From Oligoflexia bacterium (GTDB lineage Bacteria; Bdellovibrionota; Bacteriovoracia; Bacteriovoracales; Bacteriovoracaceae): DNA of 64,000 bases. Below the pieces are notes generated by a model. The model was not told where the DNA came from, ran no database searches, and was given only the letters and a program-made list of their open reading frames with translations. Position 1 is the first letter of the stretch; every line of letters starts with the position of its first letter. The translations under genes were made by a program, and so were the position numbers. Shown piece by piece: positions 45,201 to 53,076 of the stretch. The DNA is taken from assembly GCA_015231955.1 (NCBI GenBank), contig JADGAN010000001.1, positions 248,001 to 312,000 on the forward strand, given 5' to 3'.

Positions 45201-47231
45201 TTTTTAAGCGTCTCTAGTAGTTCTTATACTGTCGACATCACTCCAAGTGGTGAAGGTGCAGTTACGGTGAGTCTTCTTGCAGGGGTGGCCCAAGATGCGG
45301 CCACTAATGATAGTCTTGCTTCCAATGTTCTTACGAGAACCTACGATATCACTTCACCAACAGTTGTAGTTGCATCTGCGGCCCCCACAATTACCAAAAC
45401 CTCACCCATTGCTGTAACGATCGATTTTAGTGAGGATGTGAGTGGATTTGTTGTCGGCGATGTAAGTGTGACTAACGGGAGTGCTGGAAATTTTTTAAGT
45501 GTTTCCAGTAGTTCTTATACTGTCGACGTTACTCCAAGTGGAGAGGGAGTCGTTAGTGTAAGTGTACTTGCGGATGTGGCCCAGGATGCGGCCACGAATA
45601 ATAATCTCATTTCCAATCTGCTCTCGCGAACCTACGATTCGATTCGTCCCTCAGTCTTACTAAGTTCGGGAGCGGGTAACCCTACCTACACTTCGCCTAT
45701 TGCGGTTACAATCGATTTTAGTGAGGACGTCAGCGGATTTGTCCTTGGTGATTTAAGTGTAACCAATGGGAGTGCTGGAAATTTTATAGCTGTCTCCTCT
45801 AGTTCATACACCGTGGAGATTACTCCGGCCGTCAATAAAATCGTCAGTGTCAATGTTGATGCCGATGTAGCAACCGACAATGCTACAAACACCAATACTG
45901 CGGTGGCCGCTGCACTCACAAGAACTTACTATCACTATGCGAGTGGAGCACTCGATGGCAACTTCAATACCACAGGTATTTTTACGGACAATACAAGTGG
46001 TGGTAGCGGTGTAAATGATCACGACCGTGTTCGCGCCATGACTATTCAAAGTGATGGAAAAATTTTACTTGCAGGTGAGAGTTGGAATGGTAGTGACTAC
46101 GATATGGCCGTGTGGCGACTTACAAGTGCCGGAGCTTTTGATAACGGTTTTGGTGGCGGTGATGGTATCTACACTCACCATAGTGCTGCCGCTGGTGCAG
46201 GAAACGATCACGCTTATGGAATTGCTATTGCAAGCGATGGATCCATTGTTGTTGCTGGTTCCAGTATTAATGGCAGTGGAAATTACGATATGGCCGTTTG
46301 GAAGTTGGAGAGCGATGGCAGTGCTCTGATTAACGCTTTTGATGGCAATGGCATTTTCACCAATCATGGTGCTGCAGGCGGAAATGGTAACGATGAGGCC
46401 TATGCACTCTCCATCCAAAGTGACGATGGAAAAATTGTTCTCGCGGGAACGAGTGCTAATGGCACTGATGATGATATGACTCTGTGGCGCCTTGATGGAA
46501 GCAGTGGTGCCCTTGACAACACTTTCGGTGGAGGCGGAACGGGAATCTATGCTAGTGCCTTTGTTGGAGATGATCGTGCTCGCGCTCTCACCATTCGCAG
46601 TAGCGATGGAAAAATTTTTGTGGCCGGAGAGAAATGGAATGGCAGCGATCTCGATATGGTCGTGCGACGATTTACTAGTGTTGGGGGATCGGAGACAACA
46701 TTTGGAACAAATTTGCTGGGAGATGATAAAGGTGTATCAATTTTGATTCAATCGAGTGATGGTAAAATTGTGATTGCAGGTTACTCCTATAATGCCGGTG
46801 GTGGTGGCAATAAAGATATGAGCGTTTGGCGCTATAACGGTGATACAGGTGTTATCGATGGAAGCTTCGGGCCAGGTGGTATTGGTTACATTACCGATGC
46901 TGGTGCTGCCGGCGGTACCAATAGCGACGATGTGGCAAATGCTGTGTTTGAGCAAGGTGATGGCCGCTTGACTATTGCAGGCGCCAGTAGCAATGCAGGC
47001 GGAAACTTGGATCTGGCACTATGGCGACTTCTTTCCAGTGACGGCTCTCTCGATACAACTTTTGGTGGTGGAGATGGCATTTACACCCATGCAGCAGCGG
47101 CCGGTGGAACTAATGCCAATGATGAAGCTATCACCATATGTGTCCGTGAAAGTGATGGCAACTGGATTGTCGGTGGGGCCAGTGTCAACGCGAATTCCAA
47201 CTATGATCTTGCTGTTTGGATGTTGAACTAG
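42222..47231 (+). CDS. Giant surface lipoprotein: twelve Ig-like domains plus seven delta-60 repeats
   Basis: 1669 residues. The N-terminal hydrophobic segment ends in LLIFTGC, a plausible lipobox, followed by a Ser/Asn/Lys linker. Twelve bacterial Ig-like domains follow, each opening with a variant of YDITSPTVVVAST and containing P-x-T-I-x-F-S-E-x-V-S-G-F...VTNGSAGNF and VSVLAGVAQDAATN. The C-terminal ~430 residues hold seven delta-60 (DUF5122) repeats, recognised by SDGKIxLAG and DLAVWRL, which would close as a seven-bladed propeller. An adhesin or surface-binding role is likely but inferred. In-frame ATGs at 42231 and 42240 are alternative starts; none has a strong ribosome site. Confidence 0.85.
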   Translation: MLIMLGMGIESINKKNLVVSVLAGMLWALMLLIFTGCFENRSSATDSKNSSKSSTTKDTTPPKVTITSLGRNPSNISPIVFSFYFNEVVEGFTFEDITIAGGGSATASDFKEVSATVYELSVTLPTTSSYASVYVPPGSFTDTVGNANQVDASMNKYYDSIAPTVLLASTTATLTNSTINVVATFSENVNGFSAMDLITLNGSVTAFRANGTTTSTKEGSIYYATITPTIDGPVVVSVPANMAQDSAGNFNTAAATTLTWTYDSIAPSVVITADAATTNANPFTVTFTFTEVISGFNESDISVSNGSASTLTEVSAGVYTASITATSEGSVVVDLSSGRVKDLAGNSSGASAGVLSVLYDSTAPTLILTSSATTPTNTTPIPVTITFSESVSGFESTDVSVTNGSVASLTPATGVGTTFTAMITPTADGAVSVSVNAAVATDSAGNDNASSGGVLTRVYDSIGPAITLTSSAGASTNVSPIPVTITFTEGVYGFTLGDIVVTNGSAGNFQTVSISSYTIDVTPSGEGAVTVSIAGSVAQDAAGNNNTASNVLSRIYDITSPTVVVASIAPINTNVSPIPVTINFSENVSGFVVGDISVTNGNAGNFLSISSSSYTVDITPSGEGAVTVSVLAGLAQDDATNGNLISNVLSRTYDITSPTVAVASTEAARTKNSPIPVTIDFSENVSGFAVGDLSVTNGSAGNFLSVSSSAYTVDITPSGEGAVTVSVLAGMAQDAATNGNLISNVLSRTYDITGPSVVVASTATTRTKTSPIPVTIDFTEDVSGFVVGEVGVTNGSAGNFLSISSSSYTVEITPSGEGAVTVSVLAGVAQDDAINGNLLSNVLTRTYDVTGPDVVVASTATARTKTSPIPVTIDFTEDVSGFAVGDLSVINGSAGNFLSVSSSSYTIEITPSGEGAVTVSVLAGVAQDAATNDNTVSNVLSRTYDITGPDVVVASTAIARTKTSPIPVTIDFTEDVSGFAVGDLSVTNGSAGNFLSVSSSSYTVDITPSGEGAVTVSLLAGVAQDAATNDSLASNVLTRTYDITSPTVVVASAAPTITKTSPIAVTIDFSEDVSGFVVGDVSVTNGSAGNFLSVSSSSYTVDVTPSGEGVVSVSVLADVAQDAATNNNLISNLLSRTYDSIRPSVLLSSGAGNPTYTSPIAVTIDFSEDVSGFVLGDLSVTNGSAGNFIAVSSSSYTVEITPAVNKIVSVNVDADVATDNATNTNTAVAAALTRTYYHYASGALDGNFNTTGIFTDNTSGGSGVNDHDRVRAMTIQSDGKILLAGESWNGSDYDMAVWRLTSAGAFDNGFGGGDGIYTHHSAAAGAGNDHAYGIAIASDGSIVVAGSSINGSGNYDMAVWKLESDGSALINAFDGNGIFTNHGAAGGNGNDEAYALSIQSDDGKIVLAGTSANGTDDDMTLWRLDGSSGALDNTFGGGGTGIYASAFVGDDRARALTIRSSDGKIFVAGEKWNGSDLDMVVRRFTSVGGSETTFGTNLLGDDKGVSILIQSSDGKIVIAGYSYNAGGGGNKDMSVWRYNGDTGVIDGSFGPGGIGYITDAGAAGGTNSDDVANAVFEQGDGRLTIAGASSNAGGNLDLALWRLLSSDGSLDTTFGGGDGIYTHAAAAGGTNANDEAITICVRESDGNWIVGGASVNANSNYDLAVWMLN
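43634..45900 (+). repeat. Tandem 291-base (97-codon) Ig-domain repeats
   Basis: The landmark encoding TNGSAGNF recurs at about 43725, 44016, 44307, 44598, 44889, 45180, 45471 and 45762, every step exactly 291 bases. Neighbouring copies are highly similar at the DNA level, consistent with recent duplication and possible copy-number change by recombination. Confidence 0.9.
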
Positions 47232-47321
47232 TTCACAGGAAGAAAAGGCAATTTTTTAAATACGTCTTTTCACTACTTTCCCATGGTTTTAAAGCGATTT
47301 TTACACTACATTTTACACTAT

Positions 47322-47347
47322 AAAAGTAGTATGAAAAACTACTTTTT
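47322..47347 (+). terminator. A/T-rich hairpin with T-run, possible terminator
   Basis: AAAAGTAGT and ACTACTTTT form a 9-base-pair stem around ATGAAAA, ending in a T5 run. It lies between the lipoprotein stop and the HAD gene. The stem is weak (two G-C pairs). Confidence 0.45.
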
Positions 47348-47379
47348 ATGAGAGAAAAGACGGAGAGAGGAGGACGGCA

Positions 47380-48081
47380 ATGGCAACAATAGAGTTTTGG
47401 CCAAGGATTATGTTGTTTGATTTTGATGGGGTGATTGTGGATTCGCTGGAGGTAAAGAGCGAGGCCTTTTGTGATGTGTTTCGGGAGGAGTTTCCAAGGG
47501 CGGTCGATGCCATTCGCGCGTATACTGAGGCGAATGGCGGTATCTCTAGAATGGTAAAATTTGCTTACATCTATGAGCAAGTGTTGGGGATGCCGGAGAG
47601 AGCAAAAGATAAAAAACATTTAGAGGAGCTTGGTGAAAAATTTTCCAAGGCGGTAGTGGACAGAATTATTTCGATGCCGCTCAATGAGGGTGTGCTGGAA
47701 TTTTTGGAAAAACTTCAAGAAAATAATATTCCAATGTATGTGGTTTCAGGGACACCTCATGAGGAGCTTCAGCTTATTTGTCGCGCGAAGAAGCTAGAGC
47801 ATTTTTTTTTGGGAATGTTTGGTTCTCCGGCCAAGAAGGGGAAAATTATTGGAGATATTTTGAGGGAGCATAGGTTCGAGGAGAGTGCCCGAGGCGATGT
47901 TTACTTTATTGGCGATTCGATTAACGATTTTGATGGCGCTAATGAACAGAAGATCAATTTTATTGGTTATAACTTTGTTCACAAGGGAAACTCTCTTCGC
48001 TATGATATGCGAAACGATGTAGATCTTTCTTGTCGGGTAAAATTTATAACTCACTTTAGGGAATTGGTGTTAGGGAGATGA
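47380..48081 (+). CDS. HAD-superfamily hydrolase (phosphoglycolate-phosphatase-like)
   Basis: Haloacid-dehalogenase phosphatase with motif I MLFDFDGVIVDS (the DxD nucleophile), motif II VVSGTP, and motif IV YFIGDSINDFDGA. The helical cap lies at about 20-85. In this position it is likely to dephosphorylate a sugar-phosphate intermediate for the downstream nucleotide-sugar genes, although HAD enzymes are promiscuous. It begins the plus-strand operon and lies 7 bases ahead of the dehydratase. Start ATG with GAGAGGAGG upstream. Confidence 0.85.
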   Translation: MATIEFWPRIMLFDFDGVIVDSLEVKSEAFCDVFREEFPRAVDAIRAYTEANGGISRMVKFAYIYEQVLGMPERAKDKKHLEELGEKFSKAVVDRIISMPLNEGVLEFLEKLQENNIPMYVVSGTPHEELQLICRAKKLEHFFLGMFGSPAKKGKIIGDILREHRFEESARGDVYFIGDSINDFDGANEQKINFIGYNFVHKGNSLRYDMRNDVDLSCRVKFITHFRELVLGR

Positions 48082-48088
48082 AAATATT

Positions 48089-49111
48089 ATGATGATGAAT
48101 CTTGCTTCAAAAAGTGTATTGGTGACAGGAGCGGAAGGATTTATTGGAAGCCATTTGCTGGAGCGACTCCTTGAGCTTGGTTGTAAACGTGTACGTGCTT
48201 TTGTGCTCTATAATTCGTTTAACAGTTGGGGATGGTTGGATACAATTACGAGCAAAGAGATCAAGGATCGCATTGAGATCTTCACAGGTGATGTGCGCGA
48301 TCCTCATGGCGTAGACCAAGCAATGGAGGGAATCGATGTTGTCTTTCATTTGGCCGCGCTGATTGCAATTCCCTACAGCTATCACTCTCCTGACACTTAT
48401 GTGGATACTAATGTGAAGGGGACGCTCAATATTTTACAAGCGGCCAAACGTCATAAGTGCGAGCGGGTACTGGTGACCTCGACCTCGGAGGTGTATGGGA
48501 CTGCTCAATATGTTCCGATTGATGAGAAGCACCCGTTCCAGGGGCAATCGCCTTATTCAGCATCGAAAATTGGGGCCGATCGCATGGCCGAATCGTTTTA
48601 TCGCAGCTTCAATTTGCCGGTGACGATTGTACGGCCGTTTAATACTTATGGGCCAAGACAATCTGCTCGTGCCGTGATTCCTACTATTATTACGCAATTA
48701 TTGGATGGGGTCGGAGAAAAGCGAATTAAACTCGGTTCACTCCATCCTACTCGCGATTTGTTATATGTTAAGGATACTGTTGAGGGGTTTATCGAGATTG
48801 CAAAATCGGATCGGACTATTGGAGAAGAGATCAATATTGCTACCAAGAGTGAAATTAGCGTTGGCGATTTGGCCACCAAGATTATTCAGTTGGTGGACAG
48901 AAAGGAAAAAGTTGAGGTTGTGACGGATGAGATTCGCCTGCGACCGGAAAAGAGTGAGGTGGAGCGACTTTTTGGTGATAACACCAAGATTATGGCACTA
49001 ACCAAATGGCGGCCACAGTATGATTTGCTCTCTGGGCTTAGTGAAACGATTGCGTGGTTTGCAAAGAAGGAGAATTTAAGTCGGTATAAGAGTAGTATTT
49101 ATAATGTTTGA
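48089..49111 (+). CDS. NAD-dependent nucleotide-sugar 4,6-dehydratase, LegB/TIGR04180 type
   Basis: Extended short-chain dehydrogenase, Rossmann N-terminus SVLVTGAEGFIGSHLLERLLE. The stretches FVLYNSFNSWGWLD, GDVRDPHGVDQAM, AALIAIPYSYHSPDTYVDTNVKGT and RPFNTYGPRQSARAVIPTII are, from memory, hallmarks of the LegB branch acting on UDP/GDP-N-acetylhexosamines. The catalytic TSTSEVYG and YSASK (Tyr-x3-Lys) are intact. Such enzymes usually feed a PLP aminotransferase (LegC); none is in the window. Three successive ATGs open the frame. Confidence 0.85.
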   Translation: MMMNLASKSVLVTGAEGFIGSHLLERLLELGCKRVRAFVLYNSFNSWGWLDTITSKEIKDRIEIFTGDVRDPHGVDQAMEGIDVVFHLAALIAIPYSYHSPDTYVDTNVKGTLNILQAAKRHKCERVLVTSTSEVYGTAQYVPIDEKHPFQGQSPYSASKIGADRMAESFYRSFNLPVTIVRPFNTYGPRQSARAVIPTIITQLLDGVGEKRIKLGSLHPTRDLLYVKDTVEGFIEIAKSDRTIGEEINIATKSEISVGDLATKIIQLVDRKEKVEVVTDEIRLRPEKSEVERLFGDNTKIMALTKWRPQYDLLSGLSETIAWFAKKENLSRYKSSIYNV

Positions 49112-49164
49112 TGTTCAATGTTTAATGTTTAGTGGGTTCGTAAGGATAGGGGGGATTGGGATCT

Positions 49165-49881
49165 ATGCAAGCAATTATTTTAGCTGGGGGAAAAGGAACG
49201 CGACTCAAGCCATATACGTTAACGATTCCTAAACCGCTGGTGCCAATTGGTGATACACCAATTTTGGAAATTGTTTTACGCCAACTTAAATATTATGGGG
49301 TAAGCGATGTGGTGATGGCGGTTAATCATCAGGCCGATTACATTAAGGCCTTTTTTCAGGATGGAAAAAAACTGGGAATCAATATTACCTATTCTTACGA
49401 GGAAATTCCTCTTGGAACAGCGGGGCCTATCTCGCTTGCAGGATCAAAAATTAGTAGTGAACATTTTTTGGTGATGAATGGAGATTTACTGACCACCATG
49501 AATTTTCACGATTTCTTTACCTTTCATCGCATGCATGCTCCGGCCGTGAGTATTGCAACTTACAAGAAAGAGGTCAAGATCGATCTTGGCGTCTTAAAGG
49601 TCGATGAGCAGGGAGATTTTTGCGATTATATTGAAAAACCAACTTACAATTTTGATGTGAGTGCAGGAATGTACATCTTTAATCGTAGTGTGCTGGAGGT
49701 CATCCCTCAGGGGCAACGCTTTGAACTTCCAGAACTGATCTTAAAGATAAAAAATTTGAAGATGAAAATCAGTTGCTATAAAGCTGACTATTTTTGGTTA
49801 GATATTGGGCGGGTAGAGGATTGCGAGCGTGCTGATGAGATTATGCGGGAGCGGCGCGCGGAGTTTTTGCCATGCCAGTAG
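49165..49881 (+). CDS. Sugar-1-phosphate nucleotidyltransferase
   Basis: NTP_transferase enzyme that activates a sugar-1-phosphate with an NTP. It starts QAIILAGGKGTRLKPYTLTIPKPLVPIGDTPILE, the nucleotide-binding GGxGTRL signature with the IPKPL Lys. It continues with EEIPLGTAGPISLA, VMNGDLLT and DYIEKPTYNFDVSAGMY. At about 238 residues it has only the catalytic domain, resembling mannose-1-phosphate guanylyltransferase or glucose-1-phosphate types; the specificity cannot be settled. ATG at 49165; a TTG at 49156 is less likely. The end overlaps the next gene by 10 bases. Confidence 0.85.
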   Translation: MQAIILAGGKGTRLKPYTLTIPKPLVPIGDTPILEIVLRQLKYYGVSDVVMAVNHQADYIKAFFQDGKKLGINITYSYEEIPLGTAGPISLAGSKISSEHFLVMNGDLLTTMNFHDFFTFHRMHAPAVSIATYKKEVKIDLGVLKVDEQGDFCDYIEKPTYNFDVSAGMYIFNRSVLEVIPQGQRFELPELILKIKNLKMKISCYKADYFWLDIGRVEDCERADEIMRERRAEFLPCQ

Positions 49882-50894
49882 AGACAACCAATGGGGAAAA
49901 GCAGAGCAAGCAGAACAAGAAAGAGAAAGTTTTAATCCTGGGAGCATGTGGATTTATCGGAAAAAATTTACAAAATTTTATTGTAGAGCAGGCCCTTTAC
50001 AAGCAATTTGATTTTGTGGGTGTGGACTTGGCGGTAGGAGTTAAGACGAGTGAAGGCGAATATTGCAAGATGATCGAATGCAATTTGATCGAAAAAGGGC
50101 GCATTCGTAAATTACTAGAAGAGGAGCGTCCAGAATATATTTTGAATTTGATGGGGAAAGCTAGTGGCGATGATCTTGGTGAGTTGATCCATCTTAATGC
50201 TACTTTTTCTGAGGAGCTGATAAAAAGTGCTAATGAGTTGCAAGAAAATCAAAGGCCTAAAAAAATACTCCTGGTGGGTTCTGCTGCCGAGTATGGTATC
50301 CAAAAGCAATTTCCCATCCGCGAAGAGAGTGAGCTTAACCCGCAAACGTTGTATGGACTGAGTAAAGTGATTCAGACGCAAATCTTTAAATTTTATCGAG
50401 GAAGGAGAGGGGCCGGTACTACTGTCCCGCTCAATTTGGTACGAACCTTTAATATCATCGGCCCTTATATGCCAAGATCGCTGGCCATCGGTTCTTTTGT
50501 GGAAAAGATCAAAAAATATAAGGCGAGCGGAGAGGCGATTTGTGTTGGCAACCTAGAGAGTCGTCGCGATTTTCTAGACGTGCGTGATGTGCTTGATGCC
50601 TATTTTCAGGTTTTACTTCAAGGTAGTCCTGGAGAGATCTATAATGTTTGTCGAGGGCGATCGATCAAGATGCAGGAGATTTGGGATACTCTCCTCGATG
50701 CTTTCGAGGTGAAAGGGGCCATGGTGGTGAATGGTGCTAGTACTGATGTAAAATCTTGCGATCTTGATGAAAGTTATGGTGATAATAGCAAATTAAAATA
50801 TGCGTTTGGGTGGGGCATGAAGTTGGTTGAGGAGAAGGATGCTCTTTTGCAATCTTTGCGAGCAGTGGGCACTGGCCACTGGCCACTAACATAG
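49872..50894 (+). CDS. NAD(P)-dependent sugar epimerase/reductase (extended SDR)
   Basis: Rossmann protein with VLILGACGFIGKNLQNF, VGSAAEYG, the catalytic YGLSK, RTFNIIGPYMPRSLAIGSFV and SRRDFLDVRDVLDAYF, resembling GDP-4-keto-6-deoxyhexose reductases. It would finish the nucleotide sugar begun by the preceding dehydratase and nucleotidyltransferase, overlapping the latter by 10 bases. The last residues (GTGHWPLT) come from a short TGGCCAC direct repeat and look like a recently altered C-terminus. Directly after it is a vestigial AAA-ATPase-like start. Confidence 0.8.
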   Translation: MPVETTNGEKQSKQNKKEKVLILGACGFIGKNLQNFIVEQALYKQFDFVGVDLAVGVKTSEGEYCKMIECNLIEKGRIRKLLEEERPEYILNLMGKASGDDLGELIHLNATFSEELIKSANELQENQRPKKILLVGSAAEYGIQKQFPIREESELNPQTLYGLSKVIQTQIFKFYRGRRGAGTTVPLNLVRTFNIIGPYMPRSLAIGSFVEKIKKYKASGEAICVGNLESRRDFLDVRDVLDAYFQVLLQGSPGEIYNVCRGRSIKMQEIWDTLLDAFEVKGAMVVNGASTDVKSCDLDESYGDNSKLKYAFGWGMKLVEEKDALLQSLRAVGTGHWPLT

Positions 50895-50922
50895 CAAAAT
50901 TTGATTAAAACAGGAGTTTTTT

Positions 50923-50985
50923 GTGAGATCACTGCCCATTGGTATCCAGACTTTTGAAGACTTGATCCATGGCGATTATGTTTAA
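50923..50985 (+). pseudogene. 20-codon vestige of an AAA-ATPase-like/DUF1703 gene
   Basis: CAGGAG, then a GTG start 7 bases downstream, opens a frame reading RSLPIGIQTFEDLIHGDYV before TAA. This LPIGIQxFExLI...Y(L)YVDKT opening is the trademark N-terminus of AAA-ATPase-like/PD-(D/E)XK (PF09820-PF08011) proteins, which are normally about 500 residues. The rest is missing: the stop is followed directly by the 3' end of asparagine synthetase on the other strand. It is a remnant of a deleted gene rather than a functional peptide. Confidence 0.7.
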
Positions 50986-52991
50986 AGGGTGAGGTTGTAT
51001 TTTTTGCAAAGATAATTGAGTGTGATGATGGCCCAGATGCCACGACTATAGTCGCATTCACGATTCCTATGGGATTTAAGTATTGCTTCCCGAGTGTTAA
51101 GGGAGAGGGCCGGGAGTGCAGCGAAATAGTATTCTTGAATAAGATTATTCATAAACCCTTTATTAATCCATTCGGCAAGAGGAGGGATAAAACCTCGCTT
51201 GGGGGCCTTTGCAATCGATTTTCCAAAAAGATCAGAGGCGAGTTCTCGTAAAAAATATTTAGTTGTGAAATTCTTGACCTTTAAGGAAGGGGATAGCTTC
51301 AGTGAGAAATCGATCATACGATTATCAAGATAAGGCACACGAACCTCAAGACTGTGGCGCATGCTAATACGATCGACTTTGATCAGCACATATTCTTGCA
51401 AGAAGGTGTTGAAATCTTGCCACATCAAAAGAGATTTGGTGTTTCGAATGCGCTTGTTGGCCTTATAGTAAAGCTCTTCGATAAACTGATAGGAGCGGCC
51501 GTGGTCATTTGTGGTGTCTATTGTTGTTGTTGCTGTTGTTTCAAGTGGACGCAGCAGCTGCATTCGAAGGTGTAAAGGAAAAAGCTCTTTCCATTTGAAG
51601 TGGCGGATACTTTCGGGAGAGGACAGGGCATTTAGAAAAGATTTCAATTTAAAATCAAAACTCATGTAGTGCCCGGAGGCCGGAAGGTGTTGCCTGATCA
51701 TGCGTTCAAAGAGCGCAAGGGCCGAAGGAGGAACAAGGTGTGTTGCTGTCTTGGCCAGAGGCGGAAGATAGTAAGTGGGGTAGCCCCCAAAAAGTTCATC
51801 GCCGCCATCTCCACCAAGTGCTACCACAACATCCTGGGAGGCCCGTTTCATCAGAAGATAAGTGGGAATTACTGAGGTGTCAGCAATGGCATCGTCGATA
51901 GAATCGAGTGCTGCCATTGCGATCTCTTCGATGTTGCTACTGCCATTGCTATTACTTGGTTCATCAAAAGGGATCATGTGGTGTTTGTACCCTTGCTCAT
52001 GATAGTCGCGCGTGATTTTTTGTGCTAGCGTGCTTTCATCAAAGCTTGATTGCTTGAAGGCGAGAGTAAAGATATCGCGGTAGCTGTTGCCTTGAGAGCG
52101 AAGCGCAAGGTGAGTCATGATAGAAGAGTCGAGCCCCCCACTCAAAAAGATGCCGCCTTTAACATCACTGATGGTTTGATCTTTTAAGATTGCATTCAGC
52201 GTAGAAAGAAATTCGGCCTTAGCGTCTGGTAATTTGTCGATCTCTGGAGATGTGTTTTCAATTTCCAACAAATAATCGTAATAAGTTTTTATTTCAATGC
52301 CCTTATTACGATTGGGATTAAGATTAAGATCGATGCGAATATAGTGTCCGGGCGGTAATTTAAAGACATCGCTTAGGAGTGTTTTAGGAGGGGTAACATA
52401 CCCAAGCGCCAAATACTCTTGAAGCGACTTAGGGTCAATGGTCTTTGAAGAGAAACCACTCTCGATGATAACATTTAACTCAGAGGCAAAGGCAAAATCT
52501 CTCCTAGGATTCTTAGAATCGTAAGAATAGTAAAGTGGTTTGATGCCAGCGCGATCTCGGGCCACAATTAAAATATTTTTTCTGCGGTCATAGAGAGAGA
52601 AGGCAAACATTCCATTGAGGCGACGAAGAAAAGAGATCTCGTCGCCTCGGCACTCTTCATAAAGATGTGGGAGAACCTCGGTATCGCTGGTGGAATAAAA
52701 GTGGTGCCCGCGGGCTTGCAATTCACCTCGAAGAGCGCGGTAATTGTAGATCTCCCCATTCATAAAAACCGCAACACTTTTGTCTTCATTATAGAGAGGC
52801 TGTTCGCCGGTTGCGGTGAGATCGATTACCGAGAGTCGCCTCATGGCGAGTGCAATACCCGGGGAGTCTCCTCCAGCAAGAAGACCTCCACCGTTAGGGC
52901 CTCGATGAATCATGAGATCGTTTAATCTCCTGATGGTTTCAGGAGGGATTGGCCTATTGTTAAAATTTACAAGGCCGACTATTCCACACAT
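50982..52991 (-). CDS. asnB: Asparagine synthetase (glutamine-hydrolysing)
   Basis: Two-domain enzyme: an N-terminal class II glutaminase (MCGIVGLVNF, nucleophile Cys2; GPNGGG; ALAMRRLSVIDL; VFMNGEIYNYRALR), and a C-terminal PP-loop synthetase domain (KGGIFLSGGLDSSIMTHLAL, LGGDGGDELFGGYP, KVDRISMRHSLEVRVPYLD). In polysaccharide clusters such paralogues often amidate a uronic acid or sugar rather than make free Asn, so the role here is open. 669 residues. ATG start. Confidence 0.9.
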   Translation of the reverse strand: MCGIVGLVNFNNRPIPPETIRRLNDLMIHRGPNGGGLLAGGDSPGIALAMRRLSVIDLTATGEQPLYNEDKSVAVFMNGEIYNYRALRGELQARGHHFYSTSDTEVLPHLYEECRGDEISFLRRLNGMFAFSLYDRRKNILIVARDRAGIKPLYYSYDSKNPRRDFAFASELNVIIESGFSSKTIDPKSLQEYLALGYVTPPKTLLSDVFKLPPGHYIRIDLNLNPNRNKGIEIKTYYDYLLEIENTSPEIDKLPDAKAEFLSTLNAILKDQTISDVKGGIFLSGGLDSSIMTHLALRSQGNSYRDIFTLAFKQSSFDESTLAQKITRDYHEQGYKHHMIPFDEPSNSNGSSNIEEIAMAALDSIDDAIADTSVIPTYLLMKRASQDVVVALGGDGGDELFGGYPTYYLPPLAKTATHLVPPSALALFERMIRQHLPASGHYMSFDFKLKSFLNALSSPESIRHFKWKELFPLHLRMQLLRPLETTATTTIDTTNDHGRSYQFIEELYYKANKRIRNTKSLLMWQDFNTFLQEYVLIKVDRISMRHSLEVRVPYLDNRMIDFSLKLSPSLKVKNFTTKYFLRELASDLFGKSIAKAPKRGFIPPLAEWINKGFMNNLIQEYYFAALPALSLNTREAILKSHRNRECDYSRGIWAIITLNYLCKKYNLTL

Positions 52992-53076
52992 CTTACCAGG
53001 ATCTCCTTTAGCACGGGTGCTAATTTTTTTTTTGATTGTAGCAGCAACATACTGTCTGCTTGTCTTCTAAATAAGA

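Noticed and set aside
43634-45900. Regular 291-base periodicity considered as a CRISPR-like or non-coding repeat array
   Set aside because: The unit is a multiple of three and encodes a continuous Ig-like protein.
42615-46955. Several long minus-strand frames inside the repeat lipoprotein gene
   Set aside because: They mirror the Ser/Thr/Gly-rich repeats of the plus strand, repeat with the same period, and have no start signals.
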